DNA of 64,000 nt from [Synechococcus] sp. NIES-970 (GTDB lineage Bacteria > Cyanobacteriota > Cyanobacteriia > Cyanobacteriales > MRBY01). Made by a program: the position numbers and the translations under genes. The notes beneath the pieces were generated by a model. The model was not told the DNA's origin and did no database searches. It saw only the letters and a list, made by a program, of their open reading frames with translations. The first letter of the stretch is position 1. The number at the start of each line of letters is the position of its first letter. Shown here piece after piece: positions 15,868 to 25,562 of this stretch. Location: positions 1 to 64,000 of the forward strand of contig AP017959.1 of NCBI GenBank assembly GCA_002356215.1, in the 5' to 3' direction.

Positions 15868-16927
15868 CAACCATTTGATTGCGCCCCTGGGCTTTGGCTT
15901 CGTACAGGGCTTGGTCGGCGATCTCCACAAACTTTTCGGGGGTCGAGGCGAAGCCCGGCTCCGCCGAGGCAACTCCTAAGCTCACCGTCACCACAGGGGA
16001 TGCCAAGGAAGTACGGTGGGGAATCCCTAGGCTCCGTACCTGCTCAATAATCCGCTCCCCTAAACACTGGGCACCTTCACTGGCAGTATCCGGTAAAATC
16101 ACGATCATTTCTTCGCCGCCATAGCGGGCCACCAGATCTGTCGGCCGTTGCACCTGGGAGGCGATCGCCTGAGCTACTTCAAACAAACAATGGTCTCCCG
16201 CCTGGTGACCATAGGTGTCATTATAGTTTTTAAAAAAGTCCACATCGATAAAAATAATCGAGAGGGGAATTTGCTTGCGGAGCATCAAGCGCCATTGCCG
16301 CTCTAGTACCAAATCAAAAACCCGCCGATTCGCCAGTTGCGTTAGAGGATCAAGGGCCGCTAAGCGTTGTAACTGGACATTGGTTGCCTCAAGACGTTGG
16401 TACAATTTTGCCTGATAAATGAGATGGCGCACCCGTTGTCGCAAAATTGCCCAGTGGATTGGCTTCGTAATAAAGTCTGTCGCCCCGGCCTCAAATGCTT
16501 GGGTTACTGATTCATCATCTTCCCGGGCTGTGATCATCAAAATGGGAGTGCGGGCAATTTTCCCCAACAGATCTTCTGCCTGTTGATAAGCGACCAATTC
16601 TTGTTGGTAAGAAAGTCTACTCTGGGGAGCTTCTGTCGACTCTAGGTTCTCATTTTCAAGAGAAGTTTGTTTGGGAACTGTCTCTAAATGCCGAAAAGCT
16701 TCACAAAACTCCAAACCATCCATTACTGGCATCATAAAATCCAGCAAAATAATATCGGGCATGGTTTTTTGAAAAACGGCTAATCCTTCTTGACCGTTAA
16801 CCGCTTCGGCCACCGCATAACCTTCTTTTTCCATCCAAAATCGAATGAGACGACGGGAGATCGGATCATCATCGATGATTAAAATGAGTGGTTGATCGAG
16901 CTGCTTTGAGCTGGACTCAGCAGTCAT
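15845..16927 (-). CDS. Response regulator with GGDEF diguanylate cyclase domain
   Basis: PleD-like protein of 360 residues joining a receiver to a c-di-GMP synthase. The receiver has the acidic pair in LIIDDDP, the phospho-acceptor Asp in IILLDFMMPVMDG and the Lys in ITKPI. It is longer than usual because about 35 extra residues lie between strands 3 and 4 (Glu/Ser-rich, ending LLGKIARTP). The GGDEF domain has LTQLANRR, the metal site IFIDVDFFKNYND and the signature GGEEM, compatible with activity; no RxxD inhibitory site is obvious upstream. The ATG at 16927 is chosen over a TTG at 16945. No histidine kinase lies beside it. Confidence 0.9.
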   Translation of the reverse strand: MTAESSSKQLDQPLILIIDDDPISRRLIRFWMEKEGYAVAEAVNGQEGLAVFQKTMPDIILLDFMMPVMDGLEFCEAFRHLETVPKQTSLENENLESTEAPQSRLSYQQELVAYQQAEDLLGKIARTPILMITAREDDESVTQAFEAGATDFITKPIHWAILRQRVRHLIYQAKLYQRLEATNVQLQRLAALDPLTQLANRRVFDLVLERQWRLMLRKQIPLSIIFIDVDFFKNYNDTYGHQAGDHCLFEVAQAIASQVQRPTDLVARYGGEEMIVILPDTASEGAQCLGERIIEQVRSLGIPHRTSLASPVVTVSLGVASAEPGFASTPEKFVEIADQALYEAKAQGRNQMVAKVLGAG

Positions 16928-17035
16928 AAAGTTTGCGGAAAACAAGGGGCCATATTGTTATTTTAATCGTTCCCAGGCTTCCCTCAGATTTTTCATAGAA
17001 TGTGGATGACTTTTGTCTACATCTTTTGAGATTTA

Positions 17036-19318
17036 TTATCCGCTGATAGATTCTTGTTCAATTTGGGTAACTCGACGCACGTTAATCGTATCGCTCATAT
17101 TTTTAATCTGATTAATGCTGTGGGCCAACTGTTGGGCATTGCGAATTTCGATCCGCAGAGAGATAACTGCTGGTTGGCCGTGGCCTGTTTTTACATGGGT
17201 ACTACGGACGTTGATCTGTTGGTCACTGAGGCGCGAGAGGATATCTCGTAGGACACCTACGCGATCAATCACTTCGATGCGCAAATCGACAGGGTAAACG
17301 GGGGCATGTTTCTGGTCAAGGCTGGGGTTCCAACTGACGGGTAACAGACGATCGCCATCAAAGTTTTGCACATTGGCGCAACTACGGTGGTGAATCGAAA
17401 TTCCCTTGTGGCTACGGGTGACGATGCCGATAATCGGCTCTCCCGGCAGGGGAGCGCAACAGTTGGCGATCGTATAAACTAATCCTTCGATCCCGGCGAT
17501 CGGATATTTGTGGCTATCTTTATTGCTAGTGGTTTTGCTGGGTTTTGTTGCTGTATTCAGGGACGCTTCGGTTTCTAGCTGGGGGAGATGACCTTCTTCC
17601 TGGACCCGCACTTGATCTCGCCAGCGGTTGACCACATGGTTGAGGGTCATTTCTCCATAACCAAGGGCAGCCAGGAGATCTTCAGTATTTTGGTAATTGC
17701 ATTTTTGGGCCACCTGCTGCATCGCTTCGGACTTGAGGATTGAATCGAGACCGGTTTTTCCTAGTTCTTTTTCCAGGAGGCTACGACCCCGAGCCAGATT
17801 TTCGTCCCGGTGCGATCGCTTATACCATTGACGGATACGATTTTTGGCACTGGGGGTAACCACATAGTTCAGCCAGTCTAGACTTGGGTGGGCGTTCTTC
17901 TGGGTGATGATTTCAACGATGTCACCATTTTTTAGTTTTGTTTCTAGCACTGACCAGCGGCCATTGATCCGTGCTCCCTTCATGTGATTTCCCACCTCGG
18001 TGTGGATGCGGTAGGCAAAATCAATGGACGTCGCTCCCTTGGCCAGGGCGACGACATCTCCGTTGGGCGTAAAAACATAGACATCATCCTCAAAGAGATT
18101 GTCCTTGAGGTTATCGATATATTCTTCGGCGTCCTTCAGGTCGCTCTGCCACTCGATCAGCTGTCGGAGCCAGGTGAATTTTTCGTCATCGGAGGTAAAG
18201 CTCGCGGCAGAATGGCCCGTTTCTTTGTATTTCCAGTGGGCCGCGATCCCGTATTCAGCGATGTGGTGCATCTCCATGGTGCGGATTTGCACTTCGAGGG
18301 GGCGTCCGTTGAGGCCGACAACGGTGGTATGGAGAGATTGATAGCGGTTCGGTTTTGGAAGGCCAATGTAGTCTTTAAAACGACCAGGGATTGGCTTAAA
18401 GGCGTCGTGAATGACGGCTAGGGCGCGGTAACATTCATCGTTGGTTTCAACGATGATGCGGATTCCAGCGATGTCAAAAATTTCGTCAAATTCTTTGTTT
18501 TGGCGCTGCATCTTGCCATAGATGCTGTAAAGATGTTTGGGACGGCCTTTGATTTCCCACACATGGAGCCCTAGATTACGTAGTCGTTCCCGCACGAGGG
18601 CGATCGCCTCTTCAACCCGGGCCTCTCGTTCGGTACGTTTTTCTGAGATGTGACTCTGCATGTCGCGGTAGGCGTCGCGCTCTAGGTACTTGAAACAGAG
18701 ATCTTCAAGTTCCCATTTAAAGCGCCAAATTCCCAGACGATTGGCGAGGGGAGCAAAAATTTCGCGGGTTTCTAAGGCAATGCGCTCTTGTTTGTCGAGG
18801 CGTAGGTGTTCGAGGGTGCGCATGTTGTGGAGGCGATCGGCCAGTTTCACCACAATGACGCGAATATCTTCGGCCATGGACAAAAACATCCGCCGGAAGT
18901 TCTCGGCCTGGTGTTCTGTCTTGCTAGAAAAGGTGAATTTGGTAAGTTTTGTAACCCCCTCAACCAACTTGCGGGTTTCGTCGCCAAAACGTTCTTCAAT
19001 CTCCTCAGGGGTAACCTCAGTATCTTCCACCACATCATGTAAAAAACCAGCCGCAATCATGGCGCTATTGCCGCCTAAATCTCGTAACAATCCGGCCACA
19101 GCAACTGGATGGGCAATGTAGGGCTCTCCTGATTTGCGGGTTTGGCCTTCGTGGAGGGCATGGGCAAAACGAAAGGCATCACAAATTAACTGGCGATCGC
19201 CCTCGGTGACGCCCACCAACTTTTCCGGCTCGTACAAGTACTCTTTTAACCAAGCAGGTAAGGGCACATCGAACTTTTCGGAGGTAGCGATCGTCAGAGA
19301 TAGGGGAGAAGCAGTCAT
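17036..19318 (-). CDS. Bifunctional (p)ppGpp synthetase/hydrolase (Rsh)
   Basis: RelA/SpoT homologue controlling the stringent-response alarmone, 760 residues from the ATG at 19318; the frame is open to 19441 but that extension is not family-like. Order: HD hydrolase domain (HDVVEDT and KLADRLHNMRTLEHL, ~90-220), synthetase domain (DIAGIRIIVE, GLPKPNRYQSLHTTV, EYGIAAHWKYKE), TGS domain (VYVFTPNGDV), a Cys-containing region (ANCCAPLPGEPIIGI, SCANVQNFDGDR), and a C-terminal ACT domain (RIEVIDRVGVLRDILSRL). Both catalytic sites look intact. The gene is flanked by gaps of 90-140 bp and appears monocistronic. Confidence 0.93.
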   Translation of the reverse strand: MTASPLSLTIATSEKFDVPLPAWLKEYLYEPEKLVGVTEGDRQLICDAFRFAHALHEGQTRKSGEPYIAHPVAVAGLLRDLGGNSAMIAAGFLHDVVEDTEVTPEEIEERFGDETRKLVEGVTKLTKFTFSSKTEHQAENFRRMFLSMAEDIRVIVVKLADRLHNMRTLEHLRLDKQERIALETREIFAPLANRLGIWRFKWELEDLCFKYLERDAYRDMQSHISEKRTEREARVEEAIALVRERLRNLGLHVWEIKGRPKHLYSIYGKMQRQNKEFDEIFDIAGIRIIVETNDECYRALAVIHDAFKPIPGRFKDYIGLPKPNRYQSLHTTVVGLNGRPLEVQIRTMEMHHIAEYGIAAHWKYKETGHSAASFTSDDEKFTWLRQLIEWQSDLKDAEEYIDNLKDNLFEDDVYVFTPNGDVVALAKGATSIDFAYRIHTEVGNHMKGARINGRWSVLETKLKNGDIVEIITQKNAHPSLDWLNYVVTPSAKNRIRQWYKRSHRDENLARGRSLLEKELGKTGLDSILKSEAMQQVAQKCNYQNTEDLLAALGYGEMTLNHVVNRWRDQVRVQEEGHLPQLETEASLNTATKPSKTTSNKDSHKYPIAGIEGLVYTIANCCAPLPGEPIIGIVTRSHKGISIHHRSCANVQNFDGDRLLPVSWNPSLDQKHAPVYPVDLRIEVIDRVGVLRDILSRLSDQQINVRSTHVKTGHGQPAVISLRIEIRNAQQLAHSINQIKNMSDTINVRRVTQIEQESISG

Positions 19319-19583
19319 AGGAACGCGGGGGAGAAACAGGGTTACGTCAGAAAAGATCAAAGAAGGACGGAAAACTCTGCCAAGGCCGCACTGTTTGGGA
19401 GGGGGCGACCCAGGCTGGCAGCGGGAATAATCTGCCACCATAGGAGAGGAAGTCTTAAGATTAAGTCTTTTTTAAGTACTTTAATTCTTACTTAAAACTC
19501 TAGCTTTGCACAAAGTATTTTCAGAAAGTTCACTTTGATACATTTTTAGTGCTCCACTTGCGCGTCAACCTGGGTTCCTACCG

Positions 19584-19940
19584 ATGAATATTGCCCCCTA
19601 TCAACAATTTCAAAACCAACTTAAAGATTTGGGAATCGCTCTGCCAAATCACCAACGGCAACCCGGCGCCTTGATTCGTCAGGGACAGCAGTTCATGATT
19701 TTTTGGCAAACCCACCTAGCCCCCATGACTGGAGATAACTTATCGCCAGAAGTTTATGGTCAGTGGCGATCGCTCCACACTGAATTGTATCGAGGGCTGC
19801 GTTTGCTGAATGCAGATTTAATCTTTCTCCAGGGGAGTCGCCGTCCTGATGCCCAAGCAGATAAACAACTGCACATTCAAACCCGCCTTGAGCAATTGAG
19901 CCAATATTGCCAAAGGATTATTGATTTAGCTGGGATTTAG
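19584..19940 (+). CDS. Conserved cyanobacterial protein, possibly PatD-like
   Basis: 118 residues, predicted largely helical, soluble, with no signal peptide or membrane segment. It resembles small proteins annotated in many cyanobacteria as heterocyst-frequency control protein PatD (helical, ~115 residues, with a Trp-Arg-Ser-Leu-H-T-E-L-Y-R segment around residue 70), but this is from memory and the name would be a misnomer in a unicell. The 3' end overlaps the convergent sasA by 15 bp. Confidence 0.6.
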   Translation: MNIAPYQQFQNQLKDLGIALPNHQRQPGALIRQGQQFMIFWQTHLAPMTGDNLSPEVYGQWRSLHTELYRGLRLLNADLIFLQGSRRPDAQADKQLHIQTRLEQLSQYCQRIIDLAGI

Positions 19941-21134
19941 GCGATCGCCTGACACCGGCAAAGTGAAGTGAAACTCACTACCCTGACCGGGGGTACTATC
20001 GACCCAAATTCGACCATGGTGAGCCTGGATAATTTGGCGACAAACAGCCAGCCCCAAGCCATACCCTTCTTGGGTTGCGTCACGTTTTAGCCGGAAATGG
20101 CCCTCAAAAATTTTTTCTCGTTCTGCTTCTGGAATACCATGACCTGTATCAATCACACTGATCTGCACCTGCTGTAAAGTCCGGTGGAGCCCGACTAGGC
20201 GCACCGATTCTCCGGCGGGACTATATTTCATTGCATTATCTAAAAGATTGACAATCACCTGGCGCACTAATTCGCGATCGCCATAGACATCTGGTAAATC
20301 GCGGGGCAGATCTAAAATTAGCCGAATCGATTTGCGCTGAAATCGCTCTTGGATTTGTTCGGCAATTTGCTGACATAGGGGCGCGAGGGCAAGGGGCTGA
20401 GGTTTGACATCAAGCTTGGTGAGAAGTTGCCGGGACTCTTGAAGCAGTTCAGTGATCATTCGTCCCATGATCTGTAACTGATTTTTCGCTTGGCGGTGGA
20501 GCTGTTCCCGCAGGCTAGCCGTTTTTTCGGTTGGTGGGCGGCGGTCAAGAATTTCTAAGGTTTCTAGAGCGAGAGATGTCCCCGTGAGGGGGCTGCGTAG
20601 GTCATGGGCTAACATCGCCAAAATTTGATCCTTAAACTGGATTTGTTTTAGCAAATCGTCCTTTTCTCGCTGTAATTGAAAAATTTCATCGGCCAGCCGC
20701 ATGACTTCCTTGGAATGTTCTGTCTGGGAAGCCGCTAACAGGCGATCGCAATTTGTCTCTTCAGTTTTTTGACGATCGCTGGCCTGCTGTCTAAGTTCGG
20801 CGATCGTCTCTAGCCATTGCCCCCACCACCGTTCCAGGTCTGGCAAAATATTACTGCCCGCAAACACCTGTAACGGTTCCGGAAAAACCTTCACCAGCGA
20901 AGGAGTGGCCACCAGACGGTAGAGTTCCACCAACTGCGGCTGATCCTTGATATTGATAATTTCGAGGGAAAAATCAATCTTCTCGTGCAAACAGTCGAGG
21001 TAATCCTGAACCCGTTTAATCTCATGGCGGTGAGCCAAGCGCGCATCCGTAAACAACAACAACCGCAATTGTATATCTGTCGTCTCAGATGGAAATTGAA
21101 AAGAATCTTCAGCAGACACAGGCAGCTCAAACAA
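19926..21134 (-). CDS. sasA: Adaptive-response sensory kinase SasA
   Basis: Circadian output kinase that binds KaiC and phosphorylates RpaA. 402 residues: KaiB-like thioredoxin-fold sensor domain (~20-112, LRLLLFTDARLAHRHEIKR and NIKDQPQLVELYRLVATPSLVKV), coiled linker (115-165), dimerisation/phospho-acceptor domain with His177 in AMLAHDLRSPLTG, and ATPase domain (N box VIVNLLDNAMKYSP, G1 DTGHGIP, G2 GLGLAV). The KaiB-like sensor distinguishes SasA from other kinases. The start is a TTG at 21134 with no good ribosome site; a GTG five codons later is an alternative. No kai genes lie in the window. Confidence 0.93.
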   Translation of the reverse strand: MFELPVSAEDSFQFPSETTDIQLRLLLFTDARLAHRHEIKRVQDYLDCLHEKIDFSLEIINIKDQPQLVELYRLVATPSLVKVFPEPLQVFAGSNILPDLERWWGQWLETIAELRQQASDRQKTEETNCDRLLAASQTEHSKEVMRLADEIFQLQREKDDLLKQIQFKDQILAMLAHDLRSPLTGTSLALETLEILDRRPPTEKTASLREQLHRQAKNQLQIMGRMITELLQESRQLLTKLDVKPQPLALAPLCQQIAEQIQERFQRKSIRLILDLPRDLPDVYGDRELVRQVIVNLLDNAMKYSPAGESVRLVGLHRTLQQVQISVIDTGHGIPEAEREKIFEGHFRLKRDATQEGYGLGLAVCRQIIQAHHGRIWVDSTPGQGSEFHFTLPVSGDRLNPS

Positions 21135-21386
21135 GACAAGTTAACCCCCAATTAGTCAAGACTTCATAATCTGTCTACCATGCACAATCTAGGGCAAAAG
21201 AACAGTTTATGGTGACCTTAACTGCCGTCTATTGTAATGCGTTGAGGAACGATTCCCCATGATCCCAAAGCTCTACACCAGAGTTAGATGCGGTGCACTG
21301 GCCAAATCGTTTTAGAATCTAAGGGGAATGGAAACCGACTCCCAAAATCATTTAGCAAGCGACTCTTTTAAGGAAGGAATACTACT

Positions 21387-22976
21387 ATGGCTTTAGGCTA
21401 CGTTGCCCTCGTTCTCCATGCCCACCTCCCCTTTGTCCGTCACCCAGAAAGTGATTTTGTCCTTGAAGAAGAGTGGTTATTTGAAGCAATTACAGAAACA
21501 TACATTCCCTTGCTCCATGTCTTTGAAGGGCTAAAACGAGACGGGATCGACTTTAAAATCACCATGAGCATGACACCGCCCTTGGTGGCGATGCTCAAAG
21601 ATCCCCTCCTCCAAGACCGCTACGATGCCCACATGAAGCTTTTGATGGAGCTCGTCGAAAAAGAAATCGTTCATAACAAATTCAACGGTCACATTAAGTA
21701 CCTCGCTGAGTACTACCACAAAGAATTCAGTGCCATCATTAATACTTGGGAGCGTTACGACCGAGACCTAGTCACTGCCTTCAAACAATTCCAAGACAGC
21801 AATAATTTGGAGATCATCACCTGCGGTGCCACCCATGGTTACTTGCCTTTGATGAAAATGTATCCCCAGGCAGTATGGGCTCAGCTCCAGGTGGCCTGTG
21901 AGAGCTATGAAGAGAACTTTGGGCGTGCTCCCAAGGGGATTTGGTTGCCGGAATGTGCCTACTACGAAGGTCTTGAACGCATGCTTGCCGATGCTGGTCT
22001 GCGTTACTTTCTCACCGATGGCCATGGGATCTTATACGCGCGGCCCCGGCCCCGTTACGGTAATTATGCTCCCATTTTCACAGAAACCGGGGTAGCTGCC
22101 TTTGGCCGAGACCATGAATCCTCCCAGCAGGTGTGGTCTTCAAAGGTGGGTTATCCAGGCGATGTCTGCTACCGCGAATTTTATAAAGACCTCGGCTGGG
22201 AAGCAGACTATGACTATATCAAGCCCTACATCATGCCCAATGGTCAGCGGAAAAATACAGGGATCAAATACCATAAGATCACCAGCCGCGACGGGGGGCT
22301 TTCGGAAAAAGGTTTGTATGATCCCTACTGGGCCCGGGAAAAAGCGGCAGAACATGCGGGTAACTTCATGTATAACCGGGAACAGCAAATTGGCCGCCTC
22401 AACAAAATGATGGGCCGTCACCCCCTGGTGGTTTCCCCCTATGATGCGGAGTTGTTTGGTCACTGGTGGTATGAAGGCCCTTGGTTTATTGACTATTTCT
22501 TCCGTAAGTCTTGGTATGACCAGGATACTTACCAGATGACTCACCTGACGGATTATCTACGGATGGAGCCGACGCAGCAGGTGGCTGTACCATCTCAATC
22601 TAGTTGGGGTTACAAGGGCTTCCATGAATATTGGCTCAACCAAACTAATGCTTGGATTTATCCCTATTTGCATAAGGCGGCGGAGCGGATGATTGAGCTT
22701 TCGACCCGGGAAGCGGCGGACGAGCTGGAGGAACGGGCTTTAAATCAGGCGGCGCGGGAACTGCTCCTGGCGCAGTCATCAGATTGGGCGTTTATTATGC
22801 GGACAGGCACAATGGTGCCCTATGCGGAGCGCCGGACGAAGAGCCATGTGTTACGTCTGGAGAAAATCTATAAGGATGTGAAAGCTGGCGAGGTTGATGC
22901 AGGGTGGCTTGAAAAGATTGAGAAGATGGACAATATATTCCCGAATATTGATTATCGGGTTTATCGACCTTTGTGA
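21387..22976 (+). CDS. GH57 1,4-alpha-glucan branching enzyme
   Basis: Glycoside hydrolase family 57 protein of 529 residues, acting on glycogen/alpha-glucan in the cytoplasm. The family 57 motifs are visible: HAHLPF (residues 11-16), the nucleophile Glu189 in WLPECAYYEG, and the acid/base Asp353 in SPYDAELFGHWWYEGP. The AGY-type branching enzymes carry these motifs together with a C-terminal helical domain, which is present (residues ~420-529). AAGGAAGG sits before the ATG. A 252-bp upstream region separates it from sasA, and a terminator at 23031 closes the unit. Amylase or 4-alpha-glucanotransferase activity is the alternative for this family. Confidence 0.88.
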   Translation: MALGYVALVLHAHLPFVRHPESDFVLEEEWLFEAITETYIPLLHVFEGLKRDGIDFKITMSMTPPLVAMLKDPLLQDRYDAHMKLLMELVEKEIVHNKFNGHIKYLAEYYHKEFSAIINTWERYDRDLVTAFKQFQDSNNLEIITCGATHGYLPLMKMYPQAVWAQLQVACESYEENFGRAPKGIWLPECAYYEGLERMLADAGLRYFLTDGHGILYARPRPRYGNYAPIFTETGVAAFGRDHESSQQVWSSKVGYPGDVCYREFYKDLGWEADYDYIKPYIMPNGQRKNTGIKYHKITSRDGGLSEKGLYDPYWAREKAAEHAGNFMYNREQQIGRLNKMMGRHPLVVSPYDAELFGHWWYEGPWFIDYFFRKSWYDQDTYQMTHLTDYLRMEPTQQVAVPSQSSWGYKGFHEYWLNQTNAWIYPYLHKAAERMIELSTREAADELEERALNQAARELLLAQSSDWAFIMRTGTMVPYAERRTKSHVLRLEKIYKDVKAGEVDAGWLEKIEKMDNIFPNIDYRVYRPL

Positions 22977-23030
22977 AAGAGCCCTTTAAGTTCTTCTCTG
23001 TAAAAGATCCCTTAAGACATTTCTCGCTGA

Positions 23031-23055
23031 CTCCCCTCAAGGGGAGATTTTTTTT
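23031..23055 (+). terminator. Rho-independent terminator of GH57 gene
   Basis: CTCCCC, loop TCAA, GGGGAG, then A and eight T residues. Just upstream (22979-23015) is a short imperfect direct repeat, CCCTTTAAG and CCCTTAAG. Confidence 0.85.
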
Positions 23056-23153
23056 GGACAGTTGGGAAAGTGGCACAGGAAAGCCATATTTGCTCTGGAT
23101 GATGCAGACAATGGAAGTGTCAATGGCGATCGCCTGAGGAGGAGATTTAGGTC

Positions 23154-23912
23154 ATGGTGAGCTATAGTTTTATCGGTTTTGGGTTTAGCTCTGGATTTCT
23201 GGCCCTGCTGGTCTTTTTTGTGTTGCAATGGCTGCAAATCCCAACGGGAAATTTAGTGGACTGGCTTGTGGGGATTGGCAGTTTTTGGTGGCTGTTGGCG
23301 GTGGTTACGATTCCTTGGAATGTGTATTTTGAAGCGGAGGAAACCAAGGCGGAGGCGGCAATTTCGAAGCAGAAGAATATTTCCCTTGATCCGAAGCAAC
23401 TGGCCTATGTGCGTAGGGTGGCCCGATTTGCCCTGATTGTGGCGATCGCCCTTCATCTCGTTTCCGCCCTGGGGCTCTATGGTCTTGCGGCCTGGGGCAT
23501 CAGTCCTGTGGGCTATGTCAGTGGTTTGGCGATCTTGCTATTTACGGTGCTGCGGCCTGGGGTGCGGGCCTACCAATACCTTGCTATGCGCCTGATGGCG
23601 ATTCGCCAACAGATTAAATATCCCCGGGAAGATATGGTCGAACTGCGGCAACGGGTGGCGGTTTTGGAACAAGATCTCCATGGCTTGCGGCAAACCAGCG
23701 ACCAAACTTTAACGATGCACCAAGAAGAATGGCAGCATCTCCGGCAAGATCTGGCCCATCTACGTGCGGCTCTCGAACAGTTGCAGGCCAGTAATGAGGC
23801 GGCTCACCGACAGCTCGCCCGGGAAGCGGAAGGGGCGATCGCCCAACTCGGCGAAGATAGTCAGGTGCTTAACCATGCGCGAGAACTGATTCGGTTTTGG
23901 AAAGAGGCTTAG
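23154..23912 (+). CDS. Membrane protein with C-terminal coiled coil, unknown function
   Basis: 252 residues, no named family recognised. Four hydrophobic helices (about 3-25, 32-50, 87-110 and 115-140) form two hairpins. The cytoplasmic C-terminal third (~155-245) is a heptad-rich coiled coil (AVLEQDLHGLRQTSDQTL, LRQDLAHLRAALEQLQ). A charged loop rich in Glu and Lys separates the hairpins. GAGGAGATTTAGGTC precedes the ATG. The topology suggests a scaffold or tether. Confidence 0.75.
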   Translation: MVSYSFIGFGFSSGFLALLVFFVLQWLQIPTGNLVDWLVGIGSFWWLLAVVTIPWNVYFEAEETKAEAAISKQKNISLDPKQLAYVRRVARFALIVAIALHLVSALGLYGLAAWGISPVGYVSGLAILLFTVLRPGVRAYQYLAMRLMAIRQQIKYPREDMVELRQRVAVLEQDLHGLRQTSDQTLTMHQEEWQHLRQDLAHLRAALEQLQASNEAAHRQLAREAEGAIAQLGEDSQVLNHARELIRFWKEA

Positions 23913-23975
23913 GGATATCCCCACTGTAATCCTGAGGAGGCTAGGTAAAATGGGGTTGCAAACGAACACCGATGA

Positions 23976-24341
23976 ATGACAATGCCTCAGTTTCTTTTAA
24001 CTTGGCTGGCAACGGCTGGCGCTCTGTTCCTGACTGCAATCCTAGTACCAGGCCTTGAAATCAGCGGCTTTAGCTCGGCGCTGATCGGGGCGATCGCCCT
24101 TGGGTTTGTCAATGCGATTGTCAAGCCGATCTTAATCCTCTTTACCCTGCCCCTGACAATTTTGACCCTCGGCCTTTTTCTCTTGGTGGTCAATGCGATC
24201 GCCTTGGGTTTGGTCGGTTATCTGACCCCTGGCTTAGAGGTGAACGGCTTTTTTCCGGCGGTGATTGGTTCCTTAGTTCTGACCTTTATCTCTAGCCTGA
24301 TCAACCAGCTTCTCGGCCAGGATGAAAATCTCGTCGAATAA
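23976..24341 (+). CDS. Phage holin family (DUF360/YvlD-like) membrane protein
   Basis: 121 residues with four membrane helices and Gly/Ala/Leu-rich packing, the pattern of Pfam Phage_holin_4_2 (YvlD type): LFLTAILVPGLEISGF, FVNAIVKPILILFTLPLTILTLGLF, then LLVVNAIALGLVGYL and a C-terminal helix. The repeated PGLE-x(1,2)-GF element (VPGLEISGF and TPGLEVNGF) shows internal two-fold symmetry. Such chromosomal proteins are common and need not be phage-derived. The ATG at 23976 or the one two codons later could start it. Confidence 0.8.
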   Translation: MTMPQFLLTWLATAGALFLTAILVPGLEISGFSSALIGAIALGFVNAIVKPILILFTLPLTILTLGLFLLVVNAIALGLVGYLTPGLEVNGFFPAVIGSLVLTFISSLINQLLGQDENLVE

Positions 24342-24425
24342 AAAAAGTCAGGCGATCGCCATAGGAGGGACACCCATTTACCTTTATGCTGAGGAGAGAA
24401 AATTGGCAACTCTGACCGAAAATCT

Positions 24426-25160
24426 ATGGCAACTGCGGAAAATCTTTTAGTCGTTGAAGACGTTTATGCCGGGTATATCAAAGACCTAAATATTCTCCAG
24501 GGCGTGAACTTTCGTATTGCCCCCGGGGAGTTGGTAGTAGTGATTGGCCCCAATGGTGCTGGCAAATCGACCCTTGCAAAAACTATTTTTGGCCTTCTGA
24601 CCCCCAACCAAGGGAAAATCACGTTTAAAGGCGAGGCGATCGCCGGCCTCAAGCCAAACCAGATCGTCCAGCGGGGTATGTGCTATGTCCCCCAAATTCA
24701 AAACGTTTTTACGAATCTAAGCATCGAAGAAAATCTAGAAATGGGCGCTTTTGTACGGACTGGCTCCCTAGAGCAGCTCAAAGAACAAATCTATACCATG
24801 TTCCCGATCCTCAAACAGCGGCGTAAACAGCGGGCGGGAAACCTCTCCGGCGGGGAGCGCCAAATGTTAGCCATGGGGCGGGCGTTGATGTTAGACCCAG
24901 ACCTTTTAGTCCTCGATGAACCTTCTGCGGCCCTTTCACCGATTTTAGTCAGTAGCGTCTTTGAGCAGATTAAAGCAATCAACCAGCTAGGCAAAGCGAT
25001 CATGCTGGTAGAACAAAATGCTAAAAAAGCCCTCGCCTATGCCGACCGGGGTTACGTCCTAGAAAGTGGCTGCGATCGTTTTGAGGGGACAGGGAACGAT
25101 CTTCTCACTGATCCAAAAGTCGGGGAACTCTACCTAGGTGTAGCCTACAAAGAGACTTAG
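24426..25160 (+). CDS. natE: ABC transporter ATP-binding protein, neutral amino acid type (NatE/LivF)
   Basis: LivF-family ATPase of 244 residues, one of two ATPases of branched-chain/neutral amino acid importers. Walker A GPNGAGKST (~residue 42), Q-loop region YVPQIQNVF, signature LSGGERQMLAMGRAL, Walker B LLVLDEPSAAL and H-region MLVEQNAKKAL are all intact. The cyanobacterial neutral amino acid permease has natA-E scattered in the genome, and the isolated position here fits NatE; no other subunits of the transporter are in the window. UrtE of urea transport is less likely because it is normally within urtABCDE. Confidence 0.85.
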   Translation: MATAENLLVVEDVYAGYIKDLNILQGVNFRIAPGELVVVIGPNGAGKSTLAKTIFGLLTPNQGKITFKGEAIAGLKPNQIVQRGMCYVPQIQNVFTNLSIEENLEMGAFVRTGSLEQLKEQIYTMFPILKQRRKQRAGNLSGGERQMLAMGRALMLDPDLLVLDEPSAALSPILVSSVFEQIKAINQLGKAIMLVEQNAKKALAYADRGYVLESGCDRFEGTGNDLLTDPKVGELYLGVAYKET

Positions 25161-25303
25161 GGCCACTAGATTGGCATGGACATTCAGGCGATAGCGACGA
25201 TGCTCCAGCTTTTTAAAAAGATCGAAGGATAACGAGTAATGGTGGTGGTGATCGCCAAATTCTGACCCCCAGAAGTTATGGATGTGACCATAGAGGCTCA
25301 AAG
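25134..25303 (-). pseudogene. Probable decayed 3' end of a metallophosphoesterase gene
   Basis: The minus strand of the 402-bp gap after natE (25161-25562) contains an open stretch of about 55 codons with the segment SLYGHIHNFWG, then four consecutive His and RRYRLNVHANL. GHIHN resembles the last metal-binding motif of calcineurin-like phosphoesterases (G-H-x-H), and R-x-LNV is the strand that follows it in that family. Upstream the frame is broken by TGA at about 25304, TAG and TGA again, with recognisable short peptides (IIDCQGFVGDDL) between them. No start or N-terminal domain remains. I see nothing else in 25340-25562. Confidence 0.4.
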
Positions 25304-25562
25304 ATCATCACCAACAAAGCCCTGGCAGTCAATGATCTAGAAATTTCACTCAGTTATGGCAACATTCATCCCCTAAAATTGTTCAAAACCCTAGATCGAA
25401 GGCAACTTAAAAAGCTAGGATAAAACACCCATTCCCTAAGTTTTTTGAGGGTTAACTCGGGGATAAAACCAGGAGATTTTAGAAGAATTTAAGTACGCTT
25501 CAAAAAGATATTGTAGGGGATGATCAAAGTCATTTGGCAGAAGCTGTAGACCTTGAATGTAG

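Noticed and set aside
23976-24341. Holin-like protein as evidence of a prophage
   Set aside because: No other phage genes are nearby; such four-helix proteins are common chromosomal genes in bacteria.
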